In this document: positions 1-10,584 of the stretch, one piece after another | How positions within the stretch are numbered: the first letter of the stretch is position 1 | How the letters are laid out: each line of letters begins with the position of its first letter | NCBI GenBank assembly: GCA_037126765.1 | Contig: JBBCBC010000024.1 | Location: forward strand, 22,913,554 to 22,977,553 | Length of the DNA stretch: 64,000 bases | Origin: Stenogyne calaminthoides | Lineage: Eukaryota > Streptophyta > Magnoliopsida > Lamiales > Lamiaceae | Direction: 5' to 3' | Made by a program: the position numbers and the translations under genes | The notes under the pieces: model-generated | Database searches by the model: none | Seen by the model: only the letters and a program-made list of their open reading frames with translations | What the model was told of the DNA's origin: nothing

Positions 1-929
1 CATGTATACGCACAAGCGAGATAATACAAGACCAGAATTTGGTAAAATAACATTCGCATCCGTAGATATTTAAGGAAGATAATATTGGGCAAAAAGATTG
101 TAAGTGTATGGATGATGGGGAAATTAATTTGGCTCAAGAACTACATCTATCTTTCTCATTGAAATTCAAAAACTTTATTGTAATAAATAATCAGTTATGA
201 TTGATATTTTTTTGGTTGGTACAAACCTCAATTAAATTGTATGATATTCTACTTGTCAAGTCATCATATATTGAGTCGTAATAGTTGAAATTACTAATAA
301 AATGATTTAGTACTGGCCAAACTCTTTGTTGCAATTCGTTTAAGTTCATATTGTATTAATTATTATATTATTTACATCATTTGTAAGAGCTAAAGAATGA
401 GAAAAAATTTCTATAAATAATGAATTAACAAAATATATAAAAAAAATTAAAAAACTCTCTCCAAACCACGGTTAATGATATTTCTTTTTATATTTAACGT
501 CATCCATTATTTATAGAGAGTTTTTTTTTTTTTACATTCTTGAGTTCTTACAACAATGTAAATAGTATAATAACAAATACAATATGAATTTAAAAAATTA
601 CAACAAAAGTTTGATTAACACAAACTGATTTTATTACTAAGTCCAATTATTACGACTTAATATATGATGATTAGATATATAAACTGCCATAAATTTTAAA
701 TGAGGTTTGTACAATCTTAAAAATTTTCAACCATAAATAATATTTATTACAAAGAAGTTTGTTAATTTCGTTGAGAGTGAAGGATGTAGTACTTTAGCCA
801 ATGCGGCTTCCCCATTACCCACACACTTACAACCTCTCACTCCAACTTTATACTTCTCGGAAAATCTGGTGATGTAATGGTATTTTACAAAATTATGATC
901 TTCTATTATATCGCTTGTGCATAAATGTG
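1..929. repeat. Long imperfect inverted repeat (foldback palindrome)
   Basis: The first ~455 bases pair with the reverse complement of ~500-929 around an axis near 465. Anchors are GCACAAGCG at 10-18 with CGCTTGTGC at 912-920, and CTATAAATAATG near 411-422 with its complement at 504-516. The unpaired centre is about 80 bases. The left arm may run off the window. Arms match imperfectly with small indels, so the structure is old. It could be a foldback or MULE-like transposon or an inverted duplication able to give hairpin RNA. No transposase is visible. The 88-codon minus-strand frame at 727-993 lies in the right arm and is not recognised. Confidence 0.75.
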
Positions 930-1422
930 TGGTGCACGCTATTTTGTCTGTACAATATGTTATACACAATATATCTAAATTAATTAATACCAATTATTTC
1001 TTTCTTGTTTGATTTTATAAGTATTTAGATAAAACTTGGTTTTGAGTTTGTATGGATTTATGCATAAATTACTTGACTTTATTACAACATATAAGTTTTA
1101 TACTTAAGATATCTTCATATAATACCAACAATTAAGCTTCATATACACACACAATACATGTTGTGTGTTTATATACATGTCCATTAAATTACTAGGAAAT
1201 CGCTAGTGCAGGTGAAGAATATGAACCTCTCGATTCTTGGAACAAATGACTCATCAATAGAGTTAAGCCTAGAAATGTTGATCGAGAGATTTTTAGGCTT
1301 TTTTTTTATAAAAAGAAAATTATATTATCATTCAATATTGTGATGAGAAAACACAATATTACTTACACTTATATATATAGAGAGTGTTGGGAGAAGGAAC
1401 ACGATGTTGTGTTTTTCATCCA
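930..1422. other. AT-rich intergenic flank, no gene seen
   Basis: This stretch joins the palindrome to the left end of SIRE-A2. It holds short AC/GT-rich inverted repeats near 1146-1175, a T-run at ~1300 and a TA-rich run at ~1370-1380. A frame of about 40 codons starting near 1221 resembles nothing I know and is probably chance. Confidence 0.5.
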
Positions 1423-1809
1423 TGTTGGTCCCGGTGCTAACGAGTCTCTCACGTGTATGGGGGGGGGGAATACACGTGTTCAATGATTTTTAAAACTTTT
1501 CTTTCACTGAGGTCAGATGGGTCAGGTTGTCCTGATGATTTGGCCCTGAGAAGCACAGATTGCCCTGAGTCAAAGTCTACTGAGACAATGATCCTGAGCT
1601 GCTTTCAGAAGCTTCAGATTAGCCCAACTGAGCCTGAGTTTTATCAGAGATCCTGAGCCGCTTGGATCAGATAATTATCTTACTGAACCCTCAGTAGAGT
1701 TAGTTCAGTTTGGTAACTATCTGTTCTAGCTACTCAAGTGTGCGGAATGGTTGGCCCTATGTTTATACTCGTTTTAGCTTTGCTGAAAATCTTCCTTTTA
1801 ATAAAACAG
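1423..1809 (-). repeat. SIRE-A2 3' LTR, outer fragment (U5 end)
   Basis: Starts TGTTGGTCCCGG, the reverse complement of the family's LTR terminus. It matches 40235 onward and the solo LTR at 47307 onward. The fragment stops at AACAG (1805-1809), where SIRE-A1 begins, and the rest of the LTR resumes at 16657 after a second AACAG. It carries the U5 palindrome of CACGTG boxes around a 10-G run at 1450-1478. Confidence 0.92.
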
Positions 1810-1999
1810 TGTTGGGAGATGAATTTAATAAAAGATTATATGATTTTGATTAAGATCCCAAAACCCCTGAGTATGACATGTTCAGAATGGTCTTGATAGA
1901 TGATTCAGGATTCAGTTTTAGAGTATTCAGGATGTTATCTGCAAAATGTATAGTCAGCAGATATAGTTCAGGATAGGTTCTGAAGACTCTGAAGAACTC

Positions 2000-2400
2000 A
2001 GTATGTTTCTGAAGAAACTGAAGTTTCAGTATGAAACTGAAGTCTCTGAAGACTCAGTATGAAAACTGAGATACTGAAGACTCAGTAGGATACTGAGAAC
2101 TGAAGACTCAGCATGAAGACTCAGTATATCAGTCAGTATAAAACTGAAGACTCAGGAGACTCTGAAGAACTCAGAAGACTCTGAGGACTCAGGAGACTCT
2201 GAAGACTCAGGAGACTCTGAAGACTCAGAATACTCTGAAGACTCTGAAGACTCTGAAGACTCAGGAGACTCTGAAGACCCAGAAGACTCAGGAGACTCAG
2301 AAGACTCAGAAGAAACTGAAATCACAGGACTGAAGACTGAGAACTGAAGATCAAGAATACTGAAGGCACAGTAATTACTGAAGACTCAGTAATATACTGA
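2000..2400 (+). repeat. U3 minisatellite, CTGAAGACTCAG-type units
   Basis: Dense degenerate repeats of GAAGACTCAG, GAAGACTCTGA and GGAGACTCTGA in U3 upstream of the TATA box. The same array occurs in the other family copies (reverse orientation at 17860-18120, 41780-42110 and 48840-49200), and a related array is in SIRE-B (60100-60235). In the 3' LTR of this same element (14690-15060) nearly every CTG/CAG is altered. Confidence 0.8.
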
Positions 2401-2864
2401 ATGCTCAGTATAAACCTGAATGTTCCGAGGTACTGAATATATCTATCTGAAGGATGCAAAACTGAGGAAAACGTGATTCCTTAGAAAAGTCAGATATTGC
2501 CAAGACATTCAAGATGCAGACAAAAGGAACTAAATCAGAAGTGTTGTTAAGGTTATATCAAACTCAGAGTTTGTAACCAAAAGAGCCGTTGAAGGTGTTT
2601 ACCTTTAACTGGAGACAAAAGTCAAAAAGAGGAAGACGACACTGCACCATACTGACACTGACCGTGACAGGCCGCTGAAAAAGATGTCAGATGTACGAAA
2701 GTTCCAGACTGCAAAAAGTGAAGACCGGCTACATGAAAGGTTATTGCCTAAAACATGTTAGGGAGTTTCAAACCCTAAATATAGCCGTTTCTCACACACC
2801 TTAAGAGGGAACTCACGAAGCTATCTCTCCAACGGATAGTTTTCAAGAGTGACCTTGGTGTATG

Positions 2865-2874
2865 CCTATAAATA
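2865..2874 (+). promoter_or_regulatory. Putative TATA box of SIRE-A1 5' LTR
   Basis: CCTATAAATA lies about half way along the LTR. It is conserved in the 3' LTR (15529-15537), and in reverse in both A2 LTRs (17340-17349, 41293-41302) and the solo LTR (48371-48380). Transcription would be expected to start ~25-35 bases downstream, defining the U3/R border. Confidence 0.6.
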
Positions 2875-3180
2875 CTGATAACTCTCTACATTGTAAGGTT
2901 ACGGGAAATTTATACGCAACTCAAGAGCTCAAACTTATTCTTGCAAAAGTTAAAGCACTCGAAATACCTTGAATTTCCCAAGTGCTTCTATTGAAGAGAG
3001 CTCACTTTACTACGCCTAGCTTGATAAGATATATCCAAAGCTTAGTCGAGATATCCTATCCCTTTGCATTGTGCTTCATTGTAAAGGATATCTCATCCTA
3101 GTTGGAAACCAACCAAGAAACCCCAAACCCTTGAGAAGGTAGTTGGAGTGTGTTTGTTGGTGAGAAAGAGTTGTAAAGAG

Positions 3181-3400
3181 TTAGTAAACAACGTGGAGTA
3201 GTCAGAAAACTCTAGAGGAGAAGTTAGTAAGCTACAGGGGTAGTCTGAAAGCTTGTGTGTGATTGAGTAAGTAAACTACGGAGGTAGTCAGAAAACTCAA
3301 GGTCGGGTTGGGTAAGTAAACTATGAGGAGTAGTCAGAAAACTCAGGGCCGAGTTGAGTAAGTAAACTACAAGGTAGTCAGAAAGCTCAAAAGTGTTTAG
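3181..3400 (+). repeat. ~45-bp tandem repeat in R/U5
   Basis: About five degenerate units containing AGTAAACTAC followed by GTAGTCAGAAAACTC; successive units start near 3181, 3225, 3270, 3315 and 3361. The same array recurs near 15840-16060, and in reverse in the A2 LTRs (40830-41010, and 16830-17040 eroded) and the solo LTR (47895-48070). It would be transcribed in the leader of the genomic RNA. Confidence 0.75.
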
Positions 3401-3933
3401 TGAATTTCTCTGAAGAGTCAGGGAGAGTGGATGTAGGAGCTTGAGTCTCTGAACCACTATAATTGCTGTGTTCTTTATTGCTTTCCTTATCTGTGCTTAA
3501 CTGTTGCATTGACTTGTTTTTGAAAGCATATTTTTCACTGATATTTCAGTTGGAATCAATCCACTGGAAGTTGCATAAGTGAATCACAGCCTAATCACTA
3601 TTTCATAAAGAGAAGGTTTTTTCAAAGAAAGCTTAAAAACGAGTATAAACTAAAGGGCCAACCATTCTCAAGACGATCGAGTAGCTAGAACAGATAGTTA
3701 CTAAACCGAACTCTCTTCCGAGGATTCAAGAAGATAGTTATCTCGATCCAAGCAACTCAGATCTCTCGACACTAAGGACTCGGTTGGGATTATCCGAGGT
3801 ATCCGAAAAGTTTTTCGGTGTCATCATGTCTCAAGAGACTTTGACTCGAGAGCGATCCAGGCTTCTCGTAACCTAATCTTCGAGGATTATCGACCCAAGT
3901 GACCTCGGTTAGAAAATGTTTTAAAACACCGAA

Positions 3934-3957
3934 CACGTGTATTCCCCCATACACGTG
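3934..3957 (+). promoter_or_regulatory. U5 palindrome: two CACGTG boxes around a C run
   Basis: CACGTGTAT and ATACACGTG form 9-bp complementary arms around a TCCCCC centre, ~26 bases from the LTR end. All five LTR copies of this family keep it, with a G/C run of 5 to 10 bases. CACGTG is the plant G-box core. An RNA hairpin next to the primer site is equally possible. Function is not known. Confidence 0.5.
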
Positions 3958-3985
3958 TAAGACTCGTTGCACCGGGACCAACAAG

Positions 3986-3997
3986 TGGTATCAGAGC
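3986..3997 (+). other. Primer binding site, initiator-Met tRNA type
   Basis: TGGTATCAGAGC starts two bases after the 5' LTR. This is the usual plant copia primer site, complementary to the 3' end of initiator methionine tRNA, and marks where minus-strand DNA synthesis starts. Confidence 0.9.
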
Positions 3998-4120
3998 GGC
4001 AATGGTTCAACTTGACCACTTCTTTGTGTTGAACAAAGTTTTATTTTCAAAAATACTTGTGGTCTATCTGAACTGATCTTATTTGCTGAAATTTTTTTTT
4101 CTTTTCAAAAGATCAGAAAA

Positions 4121-6462
4121 ATGTCTTCAAAAAAAACTTTCCATGTTCTCAGTGGAGAACTATGATCTATGGAGATTGAGAATGCAGGCTCATCTTTATT
4201 CTAAACACGAGCGCATGTGGAGAGTGGTCTCTCAAGGACCATTCCAGTTCACTGTGGTGAATCCTGAATAATGAAGATGAGAGAACCGATCCCTAGCAGA
4301 ATTTCCTAAGTCTGATGATCAACTGACTCCTGAAGAGAGAAAGTTAGTCAATCTAGACTTCATTGCAAAAGACACACTATACAGTACTGTTGATGATGGT
4401 GTGATGGGAATGATCTCTCACTGTAATACCGCGAAAGAGATTTGGGATACACTAGCTATCATGTGCCAAGGCACAGATCACATAAAAGAAAACAAACTTT
4501 CTGTGGCAATTGGAAAGTTTGATAGTTTTAAAATGGAGGAAGGTGAATCAATTGATGATTAGAAGTCGATTCCTTTGGAATCATGAATGATTCGAATCGT
4601 TGGGTAAGAAATACCCACAGAGAGAAATTGCATTGAAAATTCTTAGAGGTTTATCTAAGAAATGGGACATCCATGCTGTGGTGATTGAGAACACCAAAAA
4701 TATCAACTCAATGCCTTATCAACAAGTATTCTCTGAGCTGAAGGCTTATGAATTCGTAATTTATAAGAAATCTAAAAGGGTCGACAAAGAAAGATGATTC
4801 AGATCATCTAGTAAGAATGTGGCTTTTAAAGCCAAAGATAAAACTCAGAAGACTAGAGAGTTAAAAAAAACTCTCATGCCAAAAATCGGGATGAGCTTGA
4901 GGAAAAGCTAAGAATCGATGGCAAGGAGATTTGACAGACTCAATAGCCGTTTTGGAAAATATAAAAGCTATTACAGGAACCACAGGTACCAGAAGAGACC
5001 TGAGGACAGATCAACTGAGAAGAAAGACCTGAAAGCTGAGGGATCTTCATCCAGAAAGAAGGACTCCAAGTCCAAAGAAGAAAATGATCAGGATGATGAT
5101 GCCAACAGATGCTACAATTGCCAGAAGAAAGGTCACTTCCAATATGATTGTCCAGAGTTGAGTGCTAAGGAGAGAAGAGAAAGATAAGCTAAAAGAGACC
5201 AGAAGTTCTCAAGCAAAAAGGCCATGGTTGCAGAAGAAGAACACTCTGAGGAAGGATCTAGCTCTTCGATGATATATTCTCGACAAAGGAAAGTGATGAC
5301 ATCATCGTCGATGGCCATTGAGGAGGTAAACTCTTCTTCTCTCTTGTTGTTGTCCTACACTAGCACAAGAGTTTTCAAGTTCCACCGAAAAACAAATATT
5401 TTGACTTTGATGGATTTTTTTTGAGAATCTGGATGAAGGACTATCTTTGCTTTTTACAAGAATCGCTAAATAAAACTCAAGAGCGAATAATAAAGAACCC
5501 AAAGTTGAAAATCTAAAATGGAAAGACTCTAGCAATATGAAATCACTTCTCAATTAATGGGAACTATCGATGAATGGATGTTCGAAAGTACAACTCTCAG
5601 AGAAAGAGAAGTCGATAATGTCCCTAATCGAAAAAGCTAGAGAAATCCATCAAGAGATTCAATTAATCGAATCGAGTTCAATGACCTCTCGAGAAGCATA
5701 AAACTCTACAGAATCGTGAGGATAGTGCACGAAGAAGTTAACTCTATTGAATAATGCATCTAAAGTAATAGATGAAATTCAGAGTTACCAGAGATCCGCC
5801 ACTATAAAACGGATTGGGATACATTCCGGGGGAACCTCACAAGATCATCCGAATGTCGATCAAGTAGCAAGAAGACAATCTTTGTAAAACCATGGCACCG
5901 TGACTTCAAATCAAGTAATGCCCAAGGTTGTAGACAAGGAAAAGGACCTATGGTTTGAAAGAAAACTGAATGATCAAAGTTAGAAAGCCCAAACCTCGTG
6001 TAAAGGCTAGAAAACCCGAAAGCGGTCGATTTGAAAGTTTCAGTAAGCATTTCAAAGCCTCAAAGCTAAGAATGCAAACCCGAAAGGCTCCACACTAAAC
6101 CATCGAGGAATCCTCGGATGAGAAACACTCAGCCAGAGACATTCTCAATGAAAGAGACCAAGTCCTCAAAGATCTTCGAAAGACCCAGATTTCAAAGATG
6201 ATAACCCGAACCTCACTTGCCTAAGGGTAAAGGTTATCTGAACCCAAGTCAACAAAGATTTAGACCTGTTGCACAAAAGCCTAAGCATCTGAACAGAAGG
6301 CCTGAACCAAAGAAGAATTCAAAGGCACATGTTCATGCTAAAGCTAGCACACATATACAGAAAACTGCTAAGGCACCCAGAGTAGTGGATGTATATGTTG
6401 ATGTTTATGGAAAGATGATCGCCCACTCTAAAGTGATTAGAGTTGTCAGTGATTTGGATTAA
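4121..6462 (+). pseudogene. gag: SIRE-A1 gag, broken
   Basis: Capsid/nucleocapsid precursor. The start ATG at 4121 matches the start of the A2 gag (40110). The N-terminal part has the copia UBN2/DUF4219-type pattern (NYDLWRLRMQAHL; later a KKWD segment near 4660). A CX2CX4HX4C zinc knuckle is at 5110-5151 (C-YN-C-QKKG-H-FQYD-C). A long basic C-terminal extension (6217-6462) contains a DVYVDVYGKMI segment whose counterpart occurs in SIRE-B. Stops and frameshifts lie at ~4270, ~4560-4600, ~4797, 5187 and through 5330-6200. The last stretch has very few CAG/CTG triplets, so part of the damage may be sequence error. Confidence 0.8.
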
Positions 6463-6588
6463 AAAAGGTACATCTAACCTTATAGGACCCTACACAAATT
6501 GGGTACCTAAGAATTGATCTGTTTTTCAGGAGGAAAACAAGGGCTCTGAACTGACTAAAGATCACATGGCACTGATGAGCAGAGATGA

Positions 6589-6735
6589 AAAAGCTCCTGA
6601 TATATGGTATCTTGACAGTGGATGTTCAAGACATATGACAGGTTACAAGAAGATACTCAGTGACTATGTTGAACAAAAGAGGCCCTGATTACTTTTGGAG
6701 ATAACTCCAAGGGACAGATCAAGGATATGGAACTT
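6589..6735 (+). pseudogene. SIRE-A1 protease segment, frame-broken
   Basis: The aspartic protease active site D-S-G is at 6614-6622, within IWYLDSGCSRHMTG. The protein continues in another frame from 6735 (HGVSYVSGLKHNLLSISQFC). The shift lies between ~6680 and 6730. There SIRE-A2 reads CCCTCAGATCAC and this copy CCCTGATTAC, and CTGAAGG in A2 is TCAAGG here. Retroviral-type protease works as a dimer to cut the Gag-Pol polyprotein. Confidence 0.75.
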
Positions 6736-8972
6736 TGGAAATCGACTCAGTTCATATCCATGGTGTTTCATATGTATCTGGATTGAAGCATAATTTGCTT
6801 TCAATAAGCCAATTCTGTGATAAGGGTTTTAATGTTGAGTTCTCTAAGAACTTATGTTTTGTGAAAGATGATACATCACAGAAAGTTTTACTGACTGGTA
6901 CAAGAAAAGGGAATGTGTATCTCGCTGATTGGAGTTCAGCTCCTAAAGATACATGTTTAGTTGCTAAAAGTTCCACAGATATCAGTTGGTTATGGCATAA
7001 AAGAATGAATCACCTAAATTTCAAAACCCTGAACAAACTTGCAAGATTAGCTCTTGTGAGAGGGTTGCCTAATGAAGTGTTCAGTAAGGAACATATTTGT
7101 GATGCTTGCCAGAAAGGAAAACAAGTTAAAGCATCATTTAAAAACAAAGTAGAAGTTTCTACTGACAGAACACTTCAGTTACTACATATGGATCTTTTTG
7201 GTCCTATAACACCAGTAAGCACTAATGACAGGAAATACACATTGGTAGTAGTTGATGACTACTCGAGATATACTTGGGTCATATTCTTACTTAGTAAGAA
7301 AGAGACTCAGATAAAGCTGCCAGAGTTACTAAAAAGGCTCAGTATTGAGAAAAATCTGAGTGTGGTCAAAATCAGATCTGACAAAGGAACTGAATTTATA
7401 AATCATATTATATCTGATTATTGTGCAGCAAATGGAATTTATCATGAAACATCAGCTGCAAGGACCCCTCAACAAAATGGTGTTGCTGAAAGAAGGAACA
7501 GGAATCTGAAAGAAGCTGCAAGGACAATGATAGCTGAAGCTGATATTCCTAAAAGATTTTGGGCTGAAGCTGTCAACACTGCATGCTACTCACAGAATAG
7601 ATCCATGCTTACCAAGAGTCAAGGCAAAACACCCTATGAGCTTTGGAATGAAAGGAAGCCTCTTGTTTCCTTCTTTCGTGTGTTTGGTTGCAAGTGTTTC
7701 ATACACAATAATGGTAAAGATCAGTTGAAAACTTTTGATAGTAAAGCTGATGAAGGAATATTCTTAGGATATTCTGAAGTCAGTAAAGCTTTCAGAGTTT
7801 ACAACTGTAGGACTCTTATTGTGGAGGAAACACCTCATGTTGTTTTTGATGAATCTACTTGTGTTCAGAAGAAACAGGAACATGATACAGATGAATTATC
7901 TAAAAGGATCACCAGATTAAGCCTGAAACAGAAAGATAAATCATCCACTGAACCTAAAAAGAAGAAGTCAGTCACATCCTATGATTGGAGTGACTCAGAC
8001 TCAGATAAAGAAGTTCAGGATGGAACTCAGGATGGTGAACCTCAGGAAAACCAACATTCCAAAGGTGACCAATCTGAACAGACACCAGTTCAGACTCAGG
8101 TATGTGATGCCAATGAAGATGTGGTCACAGCTGAGGCAATTTCTGAATCTATCAACCAAAGGGGAACAAATGTCTCTGACAATGTTCTGAATAGAATTTC
8201 CCCTGAGGAAGATAATTCACTTTCTCCTTTTCTGTTGTTCCCTGAGTTTGCTGATTTAACTGAACCTAACATTTCAAATGTTGAGGATACTATTGAAGGG
8301 GGAACATCAAGAAGGAAATGGTTAGATAGTCATCCTACAAGTCAGATTATGGGTGATCTAACTGAAGGTGTTAAGACAAGAAGGTTCCATGGTGAGAGTG
8401 CACTATTCTGCTGCTTCCTATCAGAAAAAGAACCTGCTGAGATTGGTGAAGCTCTACAAGATTCTTATTGGATTACTGCTATGCAAGATGAGCTGAATCA
8501 ATTCTCAAGGAATGAAGTATGGGAGTTGGTAGATAGACCTGAAAGGCACAATGTCATTGGAACCAAGTGGGTTTTCAAGAATAAAAGAGATGAAAACAAT
8601 AACATTGTAAGAAACAAGGCAAGGCTAGTTGCACAAGGTTATTCCCAAGAAGAAGGCTTGGATTATGATGAAACCTTTGCACTGTTGCAAAGACTAGAAG
8701 CCATCGATTGTTTCTTGCATATATGCTGCCCACATGAAGTTCACAATCTATCAAATGGATGTGAAAAGTGCATTTTTCGAAGCGGTGTGCTTAAAGAAGA
8801 GGTTTATGTGGAACAACCTCCGGCTTCAAACAGAATGACCAAGTTTCTGTGCTCGGAAAAGCTTTGTATGGTCTTAAGCAAGCACCCAGAGCATGGTATG
8901 ATACTCTTTCTCAGTTTCTTACTGACCATGGTTTTGTCAAAGGGACTGTTGATAGAACTCTGTTCAGGATAG
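6735..8972 (+). pseudogene. pol: SIRE-A1 pol, N-terminal part: protease end, integrase, RT start
   Basis: A 745-codon open frame. Residues 1-40 are the end of the protease. The integrase zinc finger is H88, H93, C122 and C125. The integrase catalytic triad is D153, D216 and E252, with the canonical 35 residues between the last two. A hydrophilic acidic linker follows (residues ~380-530). The RT N-terminus is at ~570-650 (VWELVDRPERHNVIGTKWVF, then YDETFA). From about residue 655 the frame departs from the family because of indels at 8685-8860, so RT is interrupted before its active site. Integrase itself looks intact. The last ~100 residues are out of frame relative to the family. Confidence 0.9.
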
Positions 8973-9952
8973 AGGATGGGGAAGATATCTTACTAGTTCA
9001 GATATATGTTGATGACATCATTTTTGGATCTCCAAACCATCAGCTGTGTGAAAAGTTTTCAACACTGATGAAAGGCAAGTTTGAGATGTCAATGATGGGA
9101 GAGATGAATTTCTTTCTAGGACTTCAAGTGAAACAATCAAAGGAAGGAATATTCATCAACCAGGCAAAGTACACCAGAGATCTGATTGCCAAATATGGTG
9201 TACAGAATTGCAACACAATTAGGATTCCCATGAATACTAACTACAAGATGGATCCTGATTCTGAAGGCAAATCAGTAAGCCATACTGATTATAGAGGAAT
9301 CATTGGATCATTGCTCTATCTCACAGCAAGTAGGCCAGATATAACATTTGCTGTTGGGATATGTGCAAGATACCAAGCTAATCCTAAGACTAGTCACATG
9401 GAGGCTGCCAAAAAGATACTGAGATATCTTAAGGGCACAGTGAATAGAGGATTATGGTATCCAGCTGATGATAACCTTGAATTAACTGGTTACTCAGATG
9501 CTGACTATGGAGGTTGCAGAATTGACAGGAAGTCCACAACAGGAACTTGTCAATTTCTAGGAAGCAAACTGATATCTTGGTTTTCAAAGAAACAGACCTC
9601 AGTAGCAACCAGTACTACTGAAGCTGAATACATGGCTGCAGGAAGCTGCTGTGCTCAGATTCTTTGGCTCAGACAACAATTAAGGGATTATAAAGTTGTA
9701 GCCAATGAAGTACCAATATTTTGTGACAATAATAGTGCCATTGCTATTTCACAAAATCCGGTATTGCACACCAGATGCAAGCATGTGGATATCAGACATC
9801 ACTTCATCAGAGATCATGTCGAGAAAAAGGACATAAGGATGGAGAAAATTCATACTGATAGGCAAAGAGCTGATATCTTGACTAAACCTTTGGCTGAATC
9901 AAGATTTCAGGAACTTTCAGTTGAATTAGGGATGTTAGAACCAGGTGTATAA
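8849..9952 (+). pseudogene. pol: SIRE-A1 pol, C-terminal part: RT active site and RNase H
   Basis: A 367-codon open frame continuing RT after the frameshift. It has KALYGLKQAPRAWYDTL at the start, the catalytic YVDD at residues 53-56, and RNase H acidic residues at D217, E258/E260 and D293. The family C-terminal signature ADILTKPLAE is near residues 341-350, and the stop is at 9950-9952. The first Met is internal to RT and is not a true start: with the upstream frame this is one Gag-Pol product. The RT active site and RNase H are intact by inspection. Confidence 0.92.
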
Positions 9953-10450
9953 AGTAAAACTGAAAAATTGAAGATTTTCAGATGTATGAAGCTTTCTCAG
10001 AATTCTACTGAGAAACTCAGGATAAAATGGAAATACTGAACTGAGTCCCAGGAAACTCAGATTTACTGAAGGTCAGTAGTCAGGTTTATACTGAACCCAT
10101 TCAGTACTCAGTATTATACTGACATTTTATCAAGGTCAGTACTCAGTAAGACTAATAGAGGGAAATTAGTCTGAAGAAGTAATGACTCATGCGACTCATT
10201 TATTGCTCAAGTAAAACTCAGTAATCATTCGCAATAAATATAAAACACCTGAGGAATGTTTTTGGGCGGGATCTTTTTTAATTCCGAAGAAGGTCAACAG
10301 TTATTTAATGCTCTGCCACTTTAATGACCAATGAGGATATTTTGGCGGCTTACTTTTCGGAGATCGTCTGTTCGTATACCCGATTAATCAGAGATTAATC
10401 TCAACCGTTGCTTCTCCACCTAACCAACGCGAATACCCACGATCTCGAAG
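9953..10450 (+). other. Non-coding spacer between pol and post-pol frame
   Basis: No coding frame seen. Rich in CTCAG/ACTGA words to ~10170, then a promoter-like stretch. The last ~100 bases are recognisably conserved in SIRE-A2 on the other strand (around 22090-22170), including GTATACCCGATT-like and TTAATCTCAACCGT words. Conservation outside a frame suggests a regulatory role. Confidence 0.5.
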
Positions 10451-10460
10451 CTATTTATAC
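10451..10460 (+). promoter_or_regulatory. Putative internal TATA box of the post-pol frame
   Basis: CTATTTATAC lies ~125 bases upstream of the likely start at 10585. SIRE-A2 has AGATATATAG (22076-22085, minus strand), ~130 bases upstream of its homologous start at 21947. The matching spacing and the conserved upstream words suggest separate transcription of this frame. Confidence 0.4.
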
Positions 10461-10584
10461 CCCTTTAAAGCCATTCAAGCCAAATTTTATCAAACCCTTC
10501 GTTCCCAAATTCTCTGAAATTAAAATCCCTTTGCCCAGAAATCGTCAAACCATAGAACTTCAAATTTTTCAATCATATTCTAAA

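Larger units (their letters stand above)
1810..3983 (+). repeat. SIRE-A1 5' LTR
   Basis: Begins TGTTGGGAGATG and ends GGGACCAACA, with perfect TGTTGG/CCAACA termini, and matches 14502-16651. From 5' to 3' it holds a CTGAAGACTCAG-type minisatellite (2000-2400), a TATA box (2865-2874), a ~45-bp tandem repeat (3181-3400), and a CACGTG palindrome with a C run (3934-3957). At 2174 bp it is within the long-LTR range of Sireviruses. Confidence 0.95.

Noticed and set aside
727..993. 88-codon minus-strand frame in the palindrome
   Set aside because: The left arm does not keep this frame, and no family is recognised. Treated as chance or a decayed fragment.
1220..1320. Possible miRNA-like hairpin (CTCTCGAT with ATCGAGAG)
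   Set aside because: Only ~8 paired bases at the base of the stem and a poorly matched interior.
1386..1400. TGTTGGGAGAAGG word resembling the SIRE-A LTR start
   Set aside because: Similarity stops after ~10 bases, and the real LTR border with TSD is at 1423.
1885..2400. CRISPR-like regular repeats
   Set aside because: Units are short, degenerate and without spacers, and lie in LTR U3 of a plant retrotransposon.
3224..3457. 77-codon minus-strand frame in LTR R/U5 (also 15887-16204)
   Set aside because: Translation of the ~45-bp tandem repeat. The Ser/Leu/Thr pattern comes from the repeat, with no start context or conservation outside LTRs.
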